A stretch of 64,000 nucleotides of DNA, taken from Bacteroides zhangwenhongii. GTDB taxonomy: Bacteria > Bacteroidota > Bacteroidia > Bacteroidales > Bacteroidaceae. Location: positions 3,534,001-3,598,000 of the forward strand of contig NZ_CP059856.1 in NCBI RefSeq assembly GCF_009193325.2. Reading direction: 5' to 3'. Under the pieces are notes generated by a model. That model did not search any database. It worked only from the letters and a program-made list of their open reading frames with translations, and was not told the DNA's origin. Shown here one piece after another: positions 11,001 to 19,775 of this stretch; positions within the stretch are counted from its first letter, which is position 1, and the number at the start of each line of letters is the position of its first letter. The position numbers were made by a program, and so were the translations under genes.

Positions 11001-11116
11001 ATATCGACAATTTTACCGGTAACCGTCAATGATTGGGCGTATAGCGAGCTAAATAATCCTCCCGCTATTACTATTATTAAAGTTAATAGAAACTTATTCA
11101 TGAATTTGTTTTTCAT
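8093..11116 (-). CDS. SusC-family TonB-dependent receptor (second pair)
   Basis: Outer-membrane importer, 1007 residues, paired with the SusD at 6264-8081. Signal peptide ending LYAQ, regulatory-like domain (about 30-105), TonB box EEVVVVGYG followed by SQKK, plug with IYIRGIASY, LVLVDGIERDYSQIDPEDIE and LKDASATAVFGVRGANGVI, and a 22-strand barrel closing in the aromatic-ended MRNYSVGLNLKF. All canonical SusC features are present, unlike the first pair upstream. It starts 19 bp after the SusD gene at 11136-12857, so both SusCD pairs share one transcript. Confidence 0.96.
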   Translation of the reverse strand: MKNKFMNKFLLTLIIVIAGGLFSSLYAQSLTVTGKIVDMNDEVMPGVNIVETGTTNGAISDINGNFKITVSSSKSVLVFSFIGYEDQEIAVGKQRNLNVKMLESGVDLEEVVVVGYGSQKKASVVGAISTADAKELQNTGTTNLTQAIGGRIAGVISRSPGGRPGDDDASIYIRGIASYNSGTSSPLVLVDGIERDYSQIDPEDIETFSVLKDASATAVFGVRGANGVILITTKRGETSKPVVDLRASFTMNTPMNLPDKLGSYDFARLKNEALMNVGEVPEYNSYDLDMYRTGASPYTHPDNDYIGDLLKNVSTKQQYNLTVRGGTPFVRYYVSANYVDEKGIYKTFDNDDYNSNVYFKRYGMRTNLDFNVTKTTVFGVDLSGRLEERHDNDAEKGLYESMVRLPPNYLNYVNPNGTYGGKLNVVNPYAALSRYGYNHSKRNVFEAVIKLNQKLDFITKGLSARAMFGFVSNMASRRDITERPELWEYTKDGQYVIVSEETPVRIDTSAGPHRRNITTEFAVNYERKFGAHAVTGLLAFNQLSQYNNEALPIGYINYVGRITYGYKNKYLAEFNAGYNGSVQFAEGKRYGFFPAFSLGWVVSEENFWNKDSKIFDYMKIRGAYGEVGNDKIGSDKYYYLQTYPMLTSNRPSFGIDNNPENRIYEGKEGNLDVTWERARKLNVGIDMRFFNSKLALTVDAFTEKRVNILDYDRSISTIYGMLGATDGNKGFPPQNLGEVRNSGFEIDASFNDRIGKVSYYVKGNMSFARNKVLKKGEEPQTYSWTSAIGRKVGQRFGMITDGFYNTQEEIAALPSRFSSNLKLGDLKYRDINDDGVIDSYDVAPIGKTRLPEIMYGFTFGGSWKGVDWQIFFQGAAITDLYVNGYGYWEFTNTGSVMKHHLGRWTPDNKENATYPSLSPTTSKQNHRLSTFWLKNGNYLRLKNMQIGYTLPTSWTKKARIASARIYVSGTNLLTFAGFKEYDPESNDGGNTSYPQMRNYSVGLNLKF

Positions 11117-11135
11117 TTAATTCTACAATACTGAG

Positions 11136-12857
11136 TTACCAACCGGGATTTTGAACCAATTCCGTATTTTTATTCATCTCGCTCTGAGGAATCGGATAAT
11201 AATAGCATCGTTCTGGGAAGATTCTATCTTCTATCTCAATCGGATTACTATAAACGAATTCTCCCGTACTTTCGTCTTTGGTTATCTGTACACCATGAAC
11301 AGGACGATTTAACACCGTCTCTGCTTCTCTCCAACGACGCAAATCAAAATATCGTATTTCCTCAAAAGAAAGCTCTACTGTACGTTCCCGATGGATAATA
11401 GTACGCATTTCTCCCTTCGTTTTATCTGCTACAGAAGGTAACCCTGCCCTCGTACGTAATAAGTTAACACAAGTATACACCATATCGTCATTCACAATAT
11501 CATCGTCTGATGTTGCATAATACTCATTAGCAGCCTCAGCATAACTCAACAAAATCTCAGCGAAACGCAGTATTGGCCAATCATGGAAAGTGCTCTTTTC
11601 AACACCAGATATTCTGACTTCAGGATCCAAATGTTTGCGTAATGTATAACCAGTTACACAACCTTTGGCCGTAGAGTTTAATGCTGTATAGTCCTTTCCT
11701 CCAACGTAAGTTTCAACTTCAGCATCCCACCATGGACATCCGTTATAAAGCACCGATGCCTTAAATCGCTCACAACGATTTTCCCACGGTTTTTGCGGAT
11801 CATAGTTCTCATCCTCATTAGGCAATTTACCGCTCTTTAACTCGAACATATCTATGAATTCCTGAGTCAAACTAGTATTGCCCGTAGCTCCAGAAAAACC
11901 GGCAGGTCCATTACGTTTTTCTACATTATTGGTCATCCCTTGCATCCTCATAATCAACATTTCTCTATTACCTTCTCGAGTAAAAAAGAGTCGCTCATAG
12001 GAAGGATAAAGTTCATATGCCGGAGTTCCATTGGGGAGCTTCAGATTAATAACATCCAGCGAAGCTTTTGCCGCCCGTTCCCACCGCGTATTATCAGGAG
12101 AATCATAACGTTGCAACACAGTCGTATTGGCTATTGGCCTTTCATTAAATAACGGACTTGCAGCATAAAGCAGAACTCTGGCCTTCAATCCCAAAGCTGC
12201 TCCTTTGGTCAACCGTCCATAATCATTATCAGGATAACGTAAAGGAAGCCCGATAACAGCCTCATCACATAAACGTACAATATACTCTACGCATTCTTCA
12301 AAAGTATTACGAGGTATATTGATATCACCTCCCTCAAATAATTCATCCATTATGGTAATGCCGCCATAACGTTTCAACATTTCATAATGCAATATTGCTT
12401 TATGAAGCTTAGCCTCACCAATGTATTGCGCCATACGTGCTTTTGACAGGTTTTCGCAATAATGTAAGTATTCTAAAACTATATTCGTTTTACGAATTAG
12501 CTGATAAGTTTCCGCCCAACGAGCATCCTTGTTTCCTCCCGAACCAGAATGAAAAGTAGCTCGAGTAAAACTATTAACTTCTGTATTTGTACTTATCGGA
12601 GAAAGTACCCCTAAATCAGTTACACAGTCAAAGAAACTATTTTGATTAGCCGATCCTCCTCCAAAACGATTATATCCTCCTAAACCAGTATTTAGTCCAA
12701 CATACAATTCATTCACGAACATTTCAACCTTCAAACTATCTCTAAAGGCTATTTCCGGTGGCATTCTCTCCAAAGGGACTTCATTCATCGCATCATAACA
12801 AGAAGTCAATAATGCCATACCGACAAACAATATCATTATCTGTTTTTTCATATTCAT
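11136..12857 (-). CDS. SusD-family nutrient-binding outer membrane lipoprotein (first pair)
   Basis: SusD-like glycan-binding lipoprotein, 573 residues. Lipobox LLTSC with Cys20 (counting from the first Met; the second Met two codons later is equally plausible). Family motifs: YIGEAKLHKAILHYEMLKRYGG near 145-165, the KGAALGLKARVLLYAASPLFN TPR segment near 220-240, and HRERTVELSFEEIRYFDLRRW toward the C-terminus. It ends QSEMNKNTELVQNPGW, the normal SusD tail. It follows the SusC at 12863-15991 by 5 bp. Presumably it forms the lid of that receptor. Confidence 0.95.
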   Translation of the reverse strand: MNMKKQIMILFVGMALLTSCYDAMNEVPLERMPPEIAFRDSLKVEMFVNELYVGLNTGLGGYNRFGGGSANQNSFFDCVTDLGVLSPISTNTEVNSFTRATFHSGSGGNKDARWAETYQLIRKTNIVLEYLHYCENLSKARMAQYIGEAKLHKAILHYEMLKRYGGITIMDELFEGGDINIPRNTFEECVEYIVRLCDEAVIGLPLRYPDNDYGRLTKGAALGLKARVLLYAASPLFNERPIANTTVLQRYDSPDNTRWERAAKASLDVINLKLPNGTPAYELYPSYERLFFTREGNREMLIMRMQGMTNNVEKRNGPAGFSGATGNTSLTQEFIDMFELKSGKLPNEDENYDPQKPWENRCERFKASVLYNGCPWWDAEVETYVGGKDYTALNSTAKGCVTGYTLRKHLDPEVRISGVEKSTFHDWPILRFAEILLSYAEAANEYYATSDDDIVNDDMVYTCVNLLRTRAGLPSVADKTKGEMRTIIHRERTVELSFEEIRYFDLRRWREAETVLNRPVHGVQITKDESTGEFVYSNPIEIEDRIFPERCYYYPIPQSEMNKNTELVQNPGW

Positions 12858-12862
12858 TACTA

Positions 12863-15800
12863 TTAAAATTGAAGACTCAAACCAAAGCTTGACACTTTCT
12901 GCACCGGATAGTTACATACACCCGGCTGGCTCTCCGGATCTAGAATACGCATTTTGTGCCAAGTAAAAAGATTATATCCAGTATAAAAAATACGTGCTTT
13001 TGATATTCTAATCTTGCGAGTCCAATTTTGTGGGAGCGTGTAGCCTATTTCTAAAGTTTTTAATCGGAGGAAATTTCCATTATCTTGCCAAAAATCCGAA
13101 TCCAAGCGGTTGTGTGTTCCTCCCAACAAAGATAAACGAGGATACTTAGCCGTATGCCAAGTAGAAGGATCATTAGGATTATAGCGATTATTCCAATGGT
13201 ACTTTTGTACACTGCCACCTCCCCATTCATTTCCATTACCAGCTTCATTCTTGAAAGCCATAATATTAAGGTCACCATAAGTGTAATCCCGATCTGCTAC
13301 ACCAGTAAACAGTGCTTTTACATCAAATCCTTTATAAGCAGCACCTACAAAGAATCCATAACTCCATTCCGCTAAATTTGCATCTCCAATTTTACGCTGA
13401 TCCTGCTCATTAATAACGCCGTCACCATTTAAGTCTCTGTACTTAATATCACCTGCATAAGCGGCTCCGAAATCTGTTTTTGGACTATTCAGACGATCTT
13501 GTTCATCAATGTATAATCCATCTGACACATAGCCATACAAATCATTGATAGAATTACCTGTACGTTTCTGATAATCATATGGATATGGTTGCTCATCATT
13601 ATATAAGATAGTATTATCTATAAAACTGAAATTACCGCCTACCGTCCAACACAAATCTCCCCACTTATCGGTATAAGCAATGCGAGCTTCATAACCTTTA
13701 TTTTCCGTCTTACCTATATTCTCCAATGGACCTCCAAAACCATATCCCGAAAGAGTAGATACGGTATAACGAGTTGTTAATATCTGAGACGTTTTTTCCT
13801 TAAAATAATTGAATCCCAAGCAAATGCGATCCTTCCATAAACGAATATCTGCACCAAGGTTTAATTTTAATGATTCTTCCCATGTTACATTGGAGTTGAA
13901 AACACTATTTTCTCCCCATCCTCCTACATTGGTTCCATTCACTCCAAAATGATAACGGCTCGAACCTTTATTAGACATTGTAGGCAGATAATAAAAATAA
14001 GGAAGTCCATCATCAGTCCCTGTCAAGCCATACGAACCATAGAACTTGACAAAGCTCAACAAATCATTTCCTATGGTCTTTTTAACAAAAGGTTCCTCAG
14101 ATAAAACCCATCCCAATGAGATAGCCGGGAAAAAGCCATAGCGCTTTTCCGGTGGTAATTGCTCAGTACCTTGATAACCAAAAGAAAATTCCGCCAGATA
14201 ACGAGCATCAAATGCATAGGAAGCACGGCCAAACAATCCTTGATGAAAGTTCGCCATTTGTTGTGTATCTGTAGTTTGCTGAGTACGATTAAAAGTCAAG
14301 ACTCCAGATATATCATGCTTTCCTCCAAATATACGCGCATAATTCATTCCTGCTTCTACATCAAAAATACGAACTTTACTATCACCAAATGAATTCTTAT
14401 TCACCTGTTTTCCAGGTTCTCCCCATGTGGTAAACAGATCTTCACTTGTAATCGGATCCTTACCTGTATATTCATATACCATATATGCTTTACTACGGTT
14501 AATCGTATTATCAAAACGGGCATCGAAAGCCAACGAAGCATACACACCCAATCCTTTTGTGATAAAATCCAATTTTTGATTTGCTTTCATTGAAGCCTCC
14601 ATAGTACTGTGAATATATTTGGAATATCCACTATGATTCAAGATCCCATAAGGATTCTTACGATAATCATTAGTTCCTGCTACTTTATCCGGTCCATAAT
14701 TCAAGGGGAAAATATTAGCAGGTAAGGAATATACAGTTTTAAACAATCCTTCCGCACTCATAGATCCCCCTGGATTATTCCTTAACTGTTGACGTCCAAA
14801 CAAATCTACGGATAATAGCAGGTCTTTAGTTAAAGAAACATCCACATTAGAACGGATAGAATACACCTTAAAATTAGCATTCGTATTATATGTATTCAGT
14901 CCTGCTGTTTTATATAACCCATCATTATTTTGATATGAAAAATTAACAAAATACTTTGCCTTAGAACTTCCTCCTTGAATGCTCAAATTATAACGTTGCG
15001 CTATTGTTTGTTTTTTTAAAATCTCATCAATCCAATTTACATTTGGATGAGTATACGGAGATGTACCGCTTGCATATAAATCTAAATCTTCTTTTTTATA
15101 CACCGGTTCACTCCCTGGATTATCATTAAGATAGGCTTCATTATATAATTGGGCATAATGATACGAATCTAAATATTCCGGCATTTGTGTAGGTTTCGAA
15201 AGACTTAACTGTGCATTAAATCGTATTATAGGTCTTCCTTCTTTCCCTCGACGAGTAGTAGCCATAAATGCTCCGTTTGCCCCTCTTAAGCCCAATATCG
15301 AAAGAGAACCTGCATCCTTGTACACAGAAATAGATTCTATCTCATGAGGATCAATTAAAGAGAACGAACGTAAACGACCATCTACAAATGCAACAGGTGA
15401 ACCACTCCTCCATGAACGTTGCCCACGTACATATAAATTAGCATTATCAGCGCCCGGCAAACCAGTAGTCTGAATACTTTGAACTCCCATCATTAGTCCA
15501 GCGATTGCAGCATTCTGAAACATAACTGGGATGTCCTCCAACTGCTCACCTTTAACTGTTTCTACAGCTGTAACCAATCTCGATTCTCTTTGTGAACCAT
15601 ACATTAAATGTACAAGATTGTCCTCATACCTTTCTACTTTTCTAAGAAGAGTAAGCTGCATATTGCGGCTTTTTCCTACCTGTACCGTTGTTCTTTCATA
15701 TTCATCCAATGTAAATATCAAACAAGATTCTTCATTAGGCACAGCTATTGTAAAGCAACCTTCTTTATCTGTTAAAACAAAAGACAAAGTTTCTTTTACA

Positions 15801-15991
15801 TCAACTAGGACATTTGGTAGTACTTCACCTTTAGGATTCACGACTTTCCCTCTTATTACAATTTGCTTGTTTTTCTGAGCAAATACATCCAATGTATAAA
15901 AAACACAACTACAAAAAACGACAAAACAAATCAATTTATAGAAAACAGTCTGCTTCGATAATAAGTGAAACTTACTATAATTTTTCATCAT
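12863..15991 (-). CDS. SusC-family TonB-dependent receptor with divergent TonB-box and plug motifs (first pair)
   Basis: 1042-residue outer-membrane receptor partnered with the SusD at 11136-12857. Signal peptide ends near LDVFAQ, then a carboxypeptidase-regulatory-like domain. Where SusC proteins normally carry EVVVVGYGTQ, this one reads DNLVHLMYGSQ, and the plug motifs are also altered: VAFVDGRLRSFSLIDPHEIE, VYKDAGSLSILGLRGANGAF and MATTRRG. The barrel ends in SSFGLSLQF as usual. The divergence may mean altered coupling to TonB or simple drift; the gene is intact and full length. It sits 13 bp after the small lipoprotein gene and is second in the operon. Confidence 0.93.
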   Translation of the reverse strand: MMKNYSKFHLLSKQTVFYKLICFVVFCSCVFYTLDVFAQKNKQIVIRGKVVNPKGEVLPNVLVDVKETLSFVLTDKEGCFTIAVPNEESCLIFTLDEYERTTVQVGKSRNMQLTLLRKVERYEDNLVHLMYGSQRESRLVTAVETVKGEQLEDIPVMFQNAAIAGLMMGVQSIQTTGLPGADNANLYVRGQRSWRSGSPVAFVDGRLRSFSLIDPHEIESISVYKDAGSLSILGLRGANGAFMATTRRGKEGRPIIRFNAQLSLSKPTQMPEYLDSYHYAQLYNEAYLNDNPGSEPVYKKEDLDLYASGTSPYTHPNVNWIDEILKKQTIAQRYNLSIQGGSSKAKYFVNFSYQNNDGLYKTAGLNTYNTNANFKVYSIRSNVDVSLTKDLLLSVDLFGRQQLRNNPGGSMSAEGLFKTVYSLPANIFPLNYGPDKVAGTNDYRKNPYGILNHSGYSKYIHSTMEASMKANQKLDFITKGLGVYASLAFDARFDNTINRSKAYMVYEYTGKDPITSEDLFTTWGEPGKQVNKNSFGDSKVRIFDVEAGMNYARIFGGKHDISGVLTFNRTQQTTDTQQMANFHQGLFGRASYAFDARYLAEFSFGYQGTEQLPPEKRYGFFPAISLGWVLSEEPFVKKTIGNDLLSFVKFYGSYGLTGTDDGLPYFYYLPTMSNKGSSRYHFGVNGTNVGGWGENSVFNSNVTWEESLKLNLGADIRLWKDRICLGFNYFKEKTSQILTTRYTVSTLSGYGFGGPLENIGKTENKGYEARIAYTDKWGDLCWTVGGNFSFIDNTILYNDEQPYPYDYQKRTGNSINDLYGYVSDGLYIDEQDRLNSPKTDFGAAYAGDIKYRDLNGDGVINEQDQRKIGDANLAEWSYGFFVGAAYKGFDVKALFTGVADRDYTYGDLNIMAFKNEAGNGNEWGGGSVQKYHWNNRYNPNDPSTWHTAKYPRLSLLGGTHNRLDSDFWQDNGNFLRLKTLEIGYTLPQNWTRKIRISKARIFYTGYNLFTWHKMRILDPESQPGVCNYPVQKVSSFGLSLQF

Positions 15992-16004
15992 ATTAAAAAA
16001 TAAA

Positions 16005-16511
16005 TTATTGTTTTTTTATTCCAAAGAAAAGATAACTGTGTTGCGGAGCCAATTCATAATGAGAGGTTGACTTGATACGCAACGGCAACACATATTGCTT
16101 TGTTGGATCTAGTTTAGTTGTATGGAAGATAATTCGCAAATCTCCTCGATTTGTATTTTTTTTGATCATTGCCACTGTATCTGCAGGAGTAATATCATAA
16201 CTCCCTTCAGGGAGCACCTCATAATTAGCAAAAGAAGATTCTTTCACCTGAAGTTTTTTCAAAGAATCAACTGATAACCCAATAGATACGTTTACATTCT
16301 GAGGGACAGGAAGACTCCCTCCACAATATACTCCTACAACATAGGTAGTATCTTTAGCATAATCAAAATTTGCAATAAAAAAATCACATTTTGAAGCCCA
16401 TGTAGATAATGGGAAATAAATATTTGCATATCGCATTTCTTCATCATCCCCACAACTAAGCAAAAAGAATGCACACAACATTAGTAACAACAATTTGTTT
16501 TTCATATACAA
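16005..16511 (-). CDS. Small lipoprotein, DUF1735 (BT_3987-like N-terminal domain) type
   Basis: 168-residue lipoprotein (lipobox FLLSC, Cys20 counting from the first Met; the Met two codons later, at 16505, is the better start because the signal peptide then begins MKNKLLLL). It has one immunoglobulin-like beta domain with YVLPLRIKSTSHYEL near the end, which resembles DUF1735 domains found in PUL surface proteins. It is the first gene of the SusCDCD operon, placed only 40-50 nt behind the promoter at 16553-16560. I infer a surface glycan-binding or accessory role; no enzymatic motif is visible. Confidence 0.75.
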   Translation of the reverse strand: MYMKNKLLLLMLCAFFLLSCGDDEEMRYANIYFPLSTWASKCDFFIANFDYAKDTTYVVGVYCGGSLPVPQNVNVSIGLSVDSLKKLQVKESSFANYEVLPEGSYDITPADTVAMIKKNTNRGDLRIIFHTTKLDPTKQYVLPLRIKSTSHYELAPQHSYLFFGIKKQ

Positions 16512-16552
16512 GTTTTACTATTTATGGTTAATAATATAATTATTTGCAAAAG

Positions 16553-16560
16553 CAAAAGTA
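16553..16560 (-). promoter_or_regulatory. -7 promoter box of the SusCDCD-FGE-GH43-sulfatase operon
   Basis: Minus-strand TACTTTTG (TAnnTTTG). No clear TTTG at -33, as expected for an activator-dependent PUL promoter. The operator at 16592-16621 lies 33 bp upstream. Confidence 0.65.
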
Positions 16561-16591
16561 TACGATTTGTTTTTCTAAGGATAAAAGAAAC

Positions 16592-16621
16592 ATCCCAATA
16601 AATGGAAGAAATATCCCAAAT
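16592..16621 (-). promoter_or_regulatory. PUL operator site B
   Basis: Plus-strand copies ATCCCAAT (16592-16599) and ATCCCAAAT (16613-16621) are 21 bp apart. The conserved T at 16593 is 33 bp from the -7 box end (16560). Same geometry as sites A, C, D and E. Confidence 0.7.
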
Positions 16622-16731
16622 GAGCTCTAATTCAAAAGAAAGCTGTATCTAATCATCACTCCAGACTATACAAGAACCAAATAGCTCCAACAAGCAGTTA
16701 ACAAATTCTTTAAAATCGGGCATAAACACAT

Positions 16732-16770
16732 TAACACCCGGATATCAAATTGATTGATATCCAGGTGTTA
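16732..16770 (-). terminator. Long hairpin after the GH115 gene, probable terminator
   Basis: TAACACC-C-GGATATCAA, a 5-nt loop (16749-16753), then TTGATATCC-A-GGTGTTA: 16 pairs interrupted by one mismatch. It starts 48 nt beyond the stop codon of the GH115 gene at 16818. No T-run follows on the minus strand, so termination is inferred. The rest of 16622-16731 shows nothing recognisable. Confidence 0.55.
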
Positions 16771-16817
16771 TAGAAAATAATAATATAAATGAAAAGGAAT
16801 ATTATAATATTAAAACG

Positions 16818-19766
16818 TTATTTGGCCTTTGTCGGTTGTGGCCCCAAATAAGAACGTTTCATACCTCCAAAATCCAATACAATCTTTTGTAGAACCGTAC
16901 CAGCATCCCCACACAAAACCTTTACAGTATGTTTCCCTGGTTTGCTAATATGTAATGTCGTTTTATTGATACGACAATTTTTCAAAGCACTTTCATACCA
17001 TATCTGTGCATACTCAAAAGAAGATGTCGACGGGTTCATCACTGGACCATCGTCAACGCACACCCCATAACGAGTTTCAATGTTAGTCGCCTCATGACCA
17101 GCATAACCTTTATCTGCACTCAAGGTGAAAGTGGGCAACACATAAGTATATACATCTACCGACCCTTGACCGAAAGTATAAAAATCATATTCTACACGCG
17201 GCACAATACTGCTACCTGTTTTTTGTGCAGGAGCAATCGGGTTACCCAATTGTACAGATGCATTCTCAAATCCTAAATTAGGGATAGTCATAATCTTAAT
17301 AGCTTCATTTTCGACCTTTCTATGATAATCAGCAGCATTAATAGAAACATATCCGTTATGCTCGACAAACAGAGTATCTATTTCAGTTAATAGAGGAGAC
17401 ACAGGGTTAAATACTGAAACGTATATATTCTCTTTTCCAGCATTGCCTGCGGACACTTCAATAACACCAGAAATTCGCTCTCCAACAGGAACCTTCTTCC
17501 AATCTATAGAAACCCAGACTCTGTGTTCTGTATCTGTACTTCCTTGATTCTTATCAACTTGTATCCAGTCTTCCGAAGTTTTTATGTTCCAATCTAACAC
17601 CCCTTTACCTTTATTGAATACATCGAAGTAATACGATTGACGTAAATAGGTACTAAATACAGGCAACAGGTGAAAACTAGCTTTTCCCTTCAACACATCC
17701 TCTTCCTCTACCCATATTCCCAACGAAGGAACATCGAACAATTCCACTGTTCTCAATTGTGGTAGTTCAAAATAAGAAGCTGCAAATCCTTGACGGGTAG
17801 TCATAACGTGTTCCCATTTACCATTCAATAAAGAATTATACCCTTGAGTAATAGTTTGTAAACTATCATAATATACTTTCGCCTGTTCTTTCAATTTGTT
17901 CGCCGCCGCTCTCTGTTGCAAAACATACCACCTATTCTTTTGCCCCGTCAGTACCATCTTATTTATCAATTCGCAACCTTTCACGGGATAATAAAGTAAC
18001 TGATAAAATCCCGGCTTATATTCTTCTGGCAATTCATTCAATATCTCCCCAACCTTTGCACCGATACGTTCATAAGCAGCCAATCTTAAATCTGCCTCCC
18101 GATAATTGGCAAATGAAAAATCAGTGTCGGTATTACGTTCTTTTCCATGTCTGTTAGTAGCCCACTGGTATCCCCATCCCATAAACTCCGGCTTACGAGA
18201 GAAAGCCTGATGATAAAAAGTATTCGTTATATCCACAAAATCATTATAGTACTTATCACCAAATATATTAGCTAGCCAGCGAGCTTGATAAAGAGATATA
18301 TTATTATAATCAAACGAATCTATATCATACGCCATTGCCAAAAATAAATTCATAGAAGCCTCACATGACTTGATATCACCAACATTTAATAACCAGATAC
18401 GGTCAGCTGTTGTATCATAAGCTTTGCGCAACTCTTCATACATCAATGAAGGAGAAGTCGTACTCATCCACAGATAATCGTGCGGTTTTCCCAAATAAGA
18501 AACATGATAATAAACCCCTGCACGACCTGAACGTTTTTGCTCGCGAGGACTACTCAACCGCTTCATATATCCATAATTATCATCAGGCCAAATGATAGTA
18601 ACATCTTCAGGTAAATCAAGACCCGCACTATATACATCTAGAACTTCTTTATAAGGAGTAAAAGCTTGTGGTATTTCATTAGCTGGCTTCTTGATAACAT
18701 CCACTAGAAGTTGCCGCTGGGCATTTAAAGCTTCTCCCAACATTTTAACACGTTCCTTCATATCGTTGCTACCACTCATTGCTTTGTCGTGAAGGCCACG
18801 TAAAGCAAGAGTATAGACATTCTCATAAGCCGAATTTTCCACAACACGCTGCTTTAACACTTTATTAAGCATATCCTTATTATTGATATAGTCCCATTCG
18901 CCCATAGTCTTTTTATCCCACTCACTAGCATTATTAAACAAGAGAGGTTCACAATGTACAGATCCCATTACAATCGCAAAACTATCAGCAACCAGTTTAT
19001 TTTCTGGTATCTTATTAAATGCAGTAGAAGCCTCATGCATGGCCGGACATAAATAGTTTGCTTTCAGACGCAAAAGAAGTTCGCATACTTTCGCATATGT
19101 TTTAGGACCTATATTTCCACGTTCCTTTTCGAATGTCTTTTTTGCCCAACGTAGTAAGCCCCAGTCTTCATCATTGATAAAAATACCACGATACTTTACC
19201 GTAGGCTCTTTAGAAACAAACTTATCAACTTTAATATTTAACTCATTATACTTTGCGACAGGGGCATCCGCCCACCAGTACCAAGGAGAAACACCAATTA
19301 GTTCGGAGATAGAAAACAATCCATAAGCAGTGCCACGACGATCACTACCAACAACAATTAGTGCCTTATTAACACCTGGAAAAGGATTATGGACTATCTC
19401 TACCAAATAACTTTCCCAACGTTCTTTCAATAAACTAACATTCAGTTTCTTTTTAGTAACTAATTTATCTATCAGCTCATTATGCCCAAGTGTACCTACT
19501 ATAATGCTATTTCGAACTAATTTGCTTTCGGTAGTTCCTACTTGAATACCCTGACCTGTTACTAATTGTACATCATCAGAAAAAAGCTTAGCTGCTTTCT
19601 TTACAACCTCAAAGTCCCGCCCATCAACATAAAGGCTCGCATTCCCTTTCCGGTTCACCAGTCCAAACTCGTTAGACTTATTATTACTTTTGGTTAAAGA
19701 TACTTGTGTCCAAGCAACTGGCGAACATAGTATCATAACCAACAGACATAAAATTAATCTTACCAT
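16818..19766 (-). CDS. GH115-family alpha-glucuronidase (copy 1)
   Basis: 982 residues with a signal peptide ending PVAWTQ. Family GH115 removes alpha-1,2-linked (4-O-methyl-)glucuronic acid from xylan-type glycans. The diagnostic core is here: VGSDRRGTAYGLFSISE and SPWYWWADAP (about 130-160), KYRGIFINDEDWGL (about 190-205), LLLRLKANYLCPAMH, MGSVHCEPLL, then IPQAFTPYKEVLD and a C-terminal beta-rich GH115 domain ending in KIVLDFGGMKRSYLGP. It lies 9 bp after a closely related GH115 gene. The two probably arose by tandem duplication and may differ in acceptor preference. Periplasmic location is likely. Confidence 0.93.
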   Translation of the reverse strand: MVRLILCLLVMILCSPVAWTQVSLTKSNNKSNEFGLVNRKGNASLYVDGRDFEVVKKAAKLFSDDVQLVTGQGIQVGTTESKLVRNSIIVGTLGHNELIDKLVTKKKLNVSLLKERWESYLVEIVHNPFPGVNKALIVVGSDRRGTAYGLFSISELIGVSPWYWWADAPVAKYNELNIKVDKFVSKEPTVKYRGIFINDEDWGLLRWAKKTFEKERGNIGPKTYAKVCELLLRLKANYLCPAMHEASTAFNKIPENKLVADSFAIVMGSVHCEPLLFNNASEWDKKTMGEWDYINNKDMLNKVLKQRVVENSAYENVYTLALRGLHDKAMSGSNDMKERVKMLGEALNAQRQLLVDVIKKPANEIPQAFTPYKEVLDVYSAGLDLPEDVTIIWPDDNYGYMKRLSSPREQKRSGRAGVYYHVSYLGKPHDYLWMSTTSPSLMYEELRKAYDTTADRIWLLNVGDIKSCEASMNLFLAMAYDIDSFDYNNISLYQARWLANIFGDKYYNDFVDITNTFYHQAFSRKPEFMGWGYQWATNRHGKERNTDTDFSFANYREADLRLAAYERIGAKVGEILNELPEEYKPGFYQLLYYPVKGCELINKMVLTGQKNRWYVLQQRAAANKLKEQAKVYYDSLQTITQGYNSLLNGKWEHVMTTRQGFAASYFELPQLRTVELFDVPSLGIWVEEEDVLKGKASFHLLPVFSTYLRQSYYFDVFNKGKGVLDWNIKTSEDWIQVDKNQGSTDTEHRVWVSIDWKKVPVGERISGVIEVSAGNAGKENIYVSVFNPVSPLLTEIDTLFVEHNGYVSINAADYHRKVENEAIKIMTIPNLGFENASVQLGNPIAPAQKTGSSIVPRVEYDFYTFGQGSVDVYTYVLPTFTLSADKGYAGHEATNIETRYGVCVDDGPVMNPSTSSFEYAQIWYESALKNCRINKTTLHISKPGKHTVKVLCGDAGTVLQKIVLDFGGMKRSYLGPQPTKAK

Positions 19767-19775
19767 ATTTCTATT

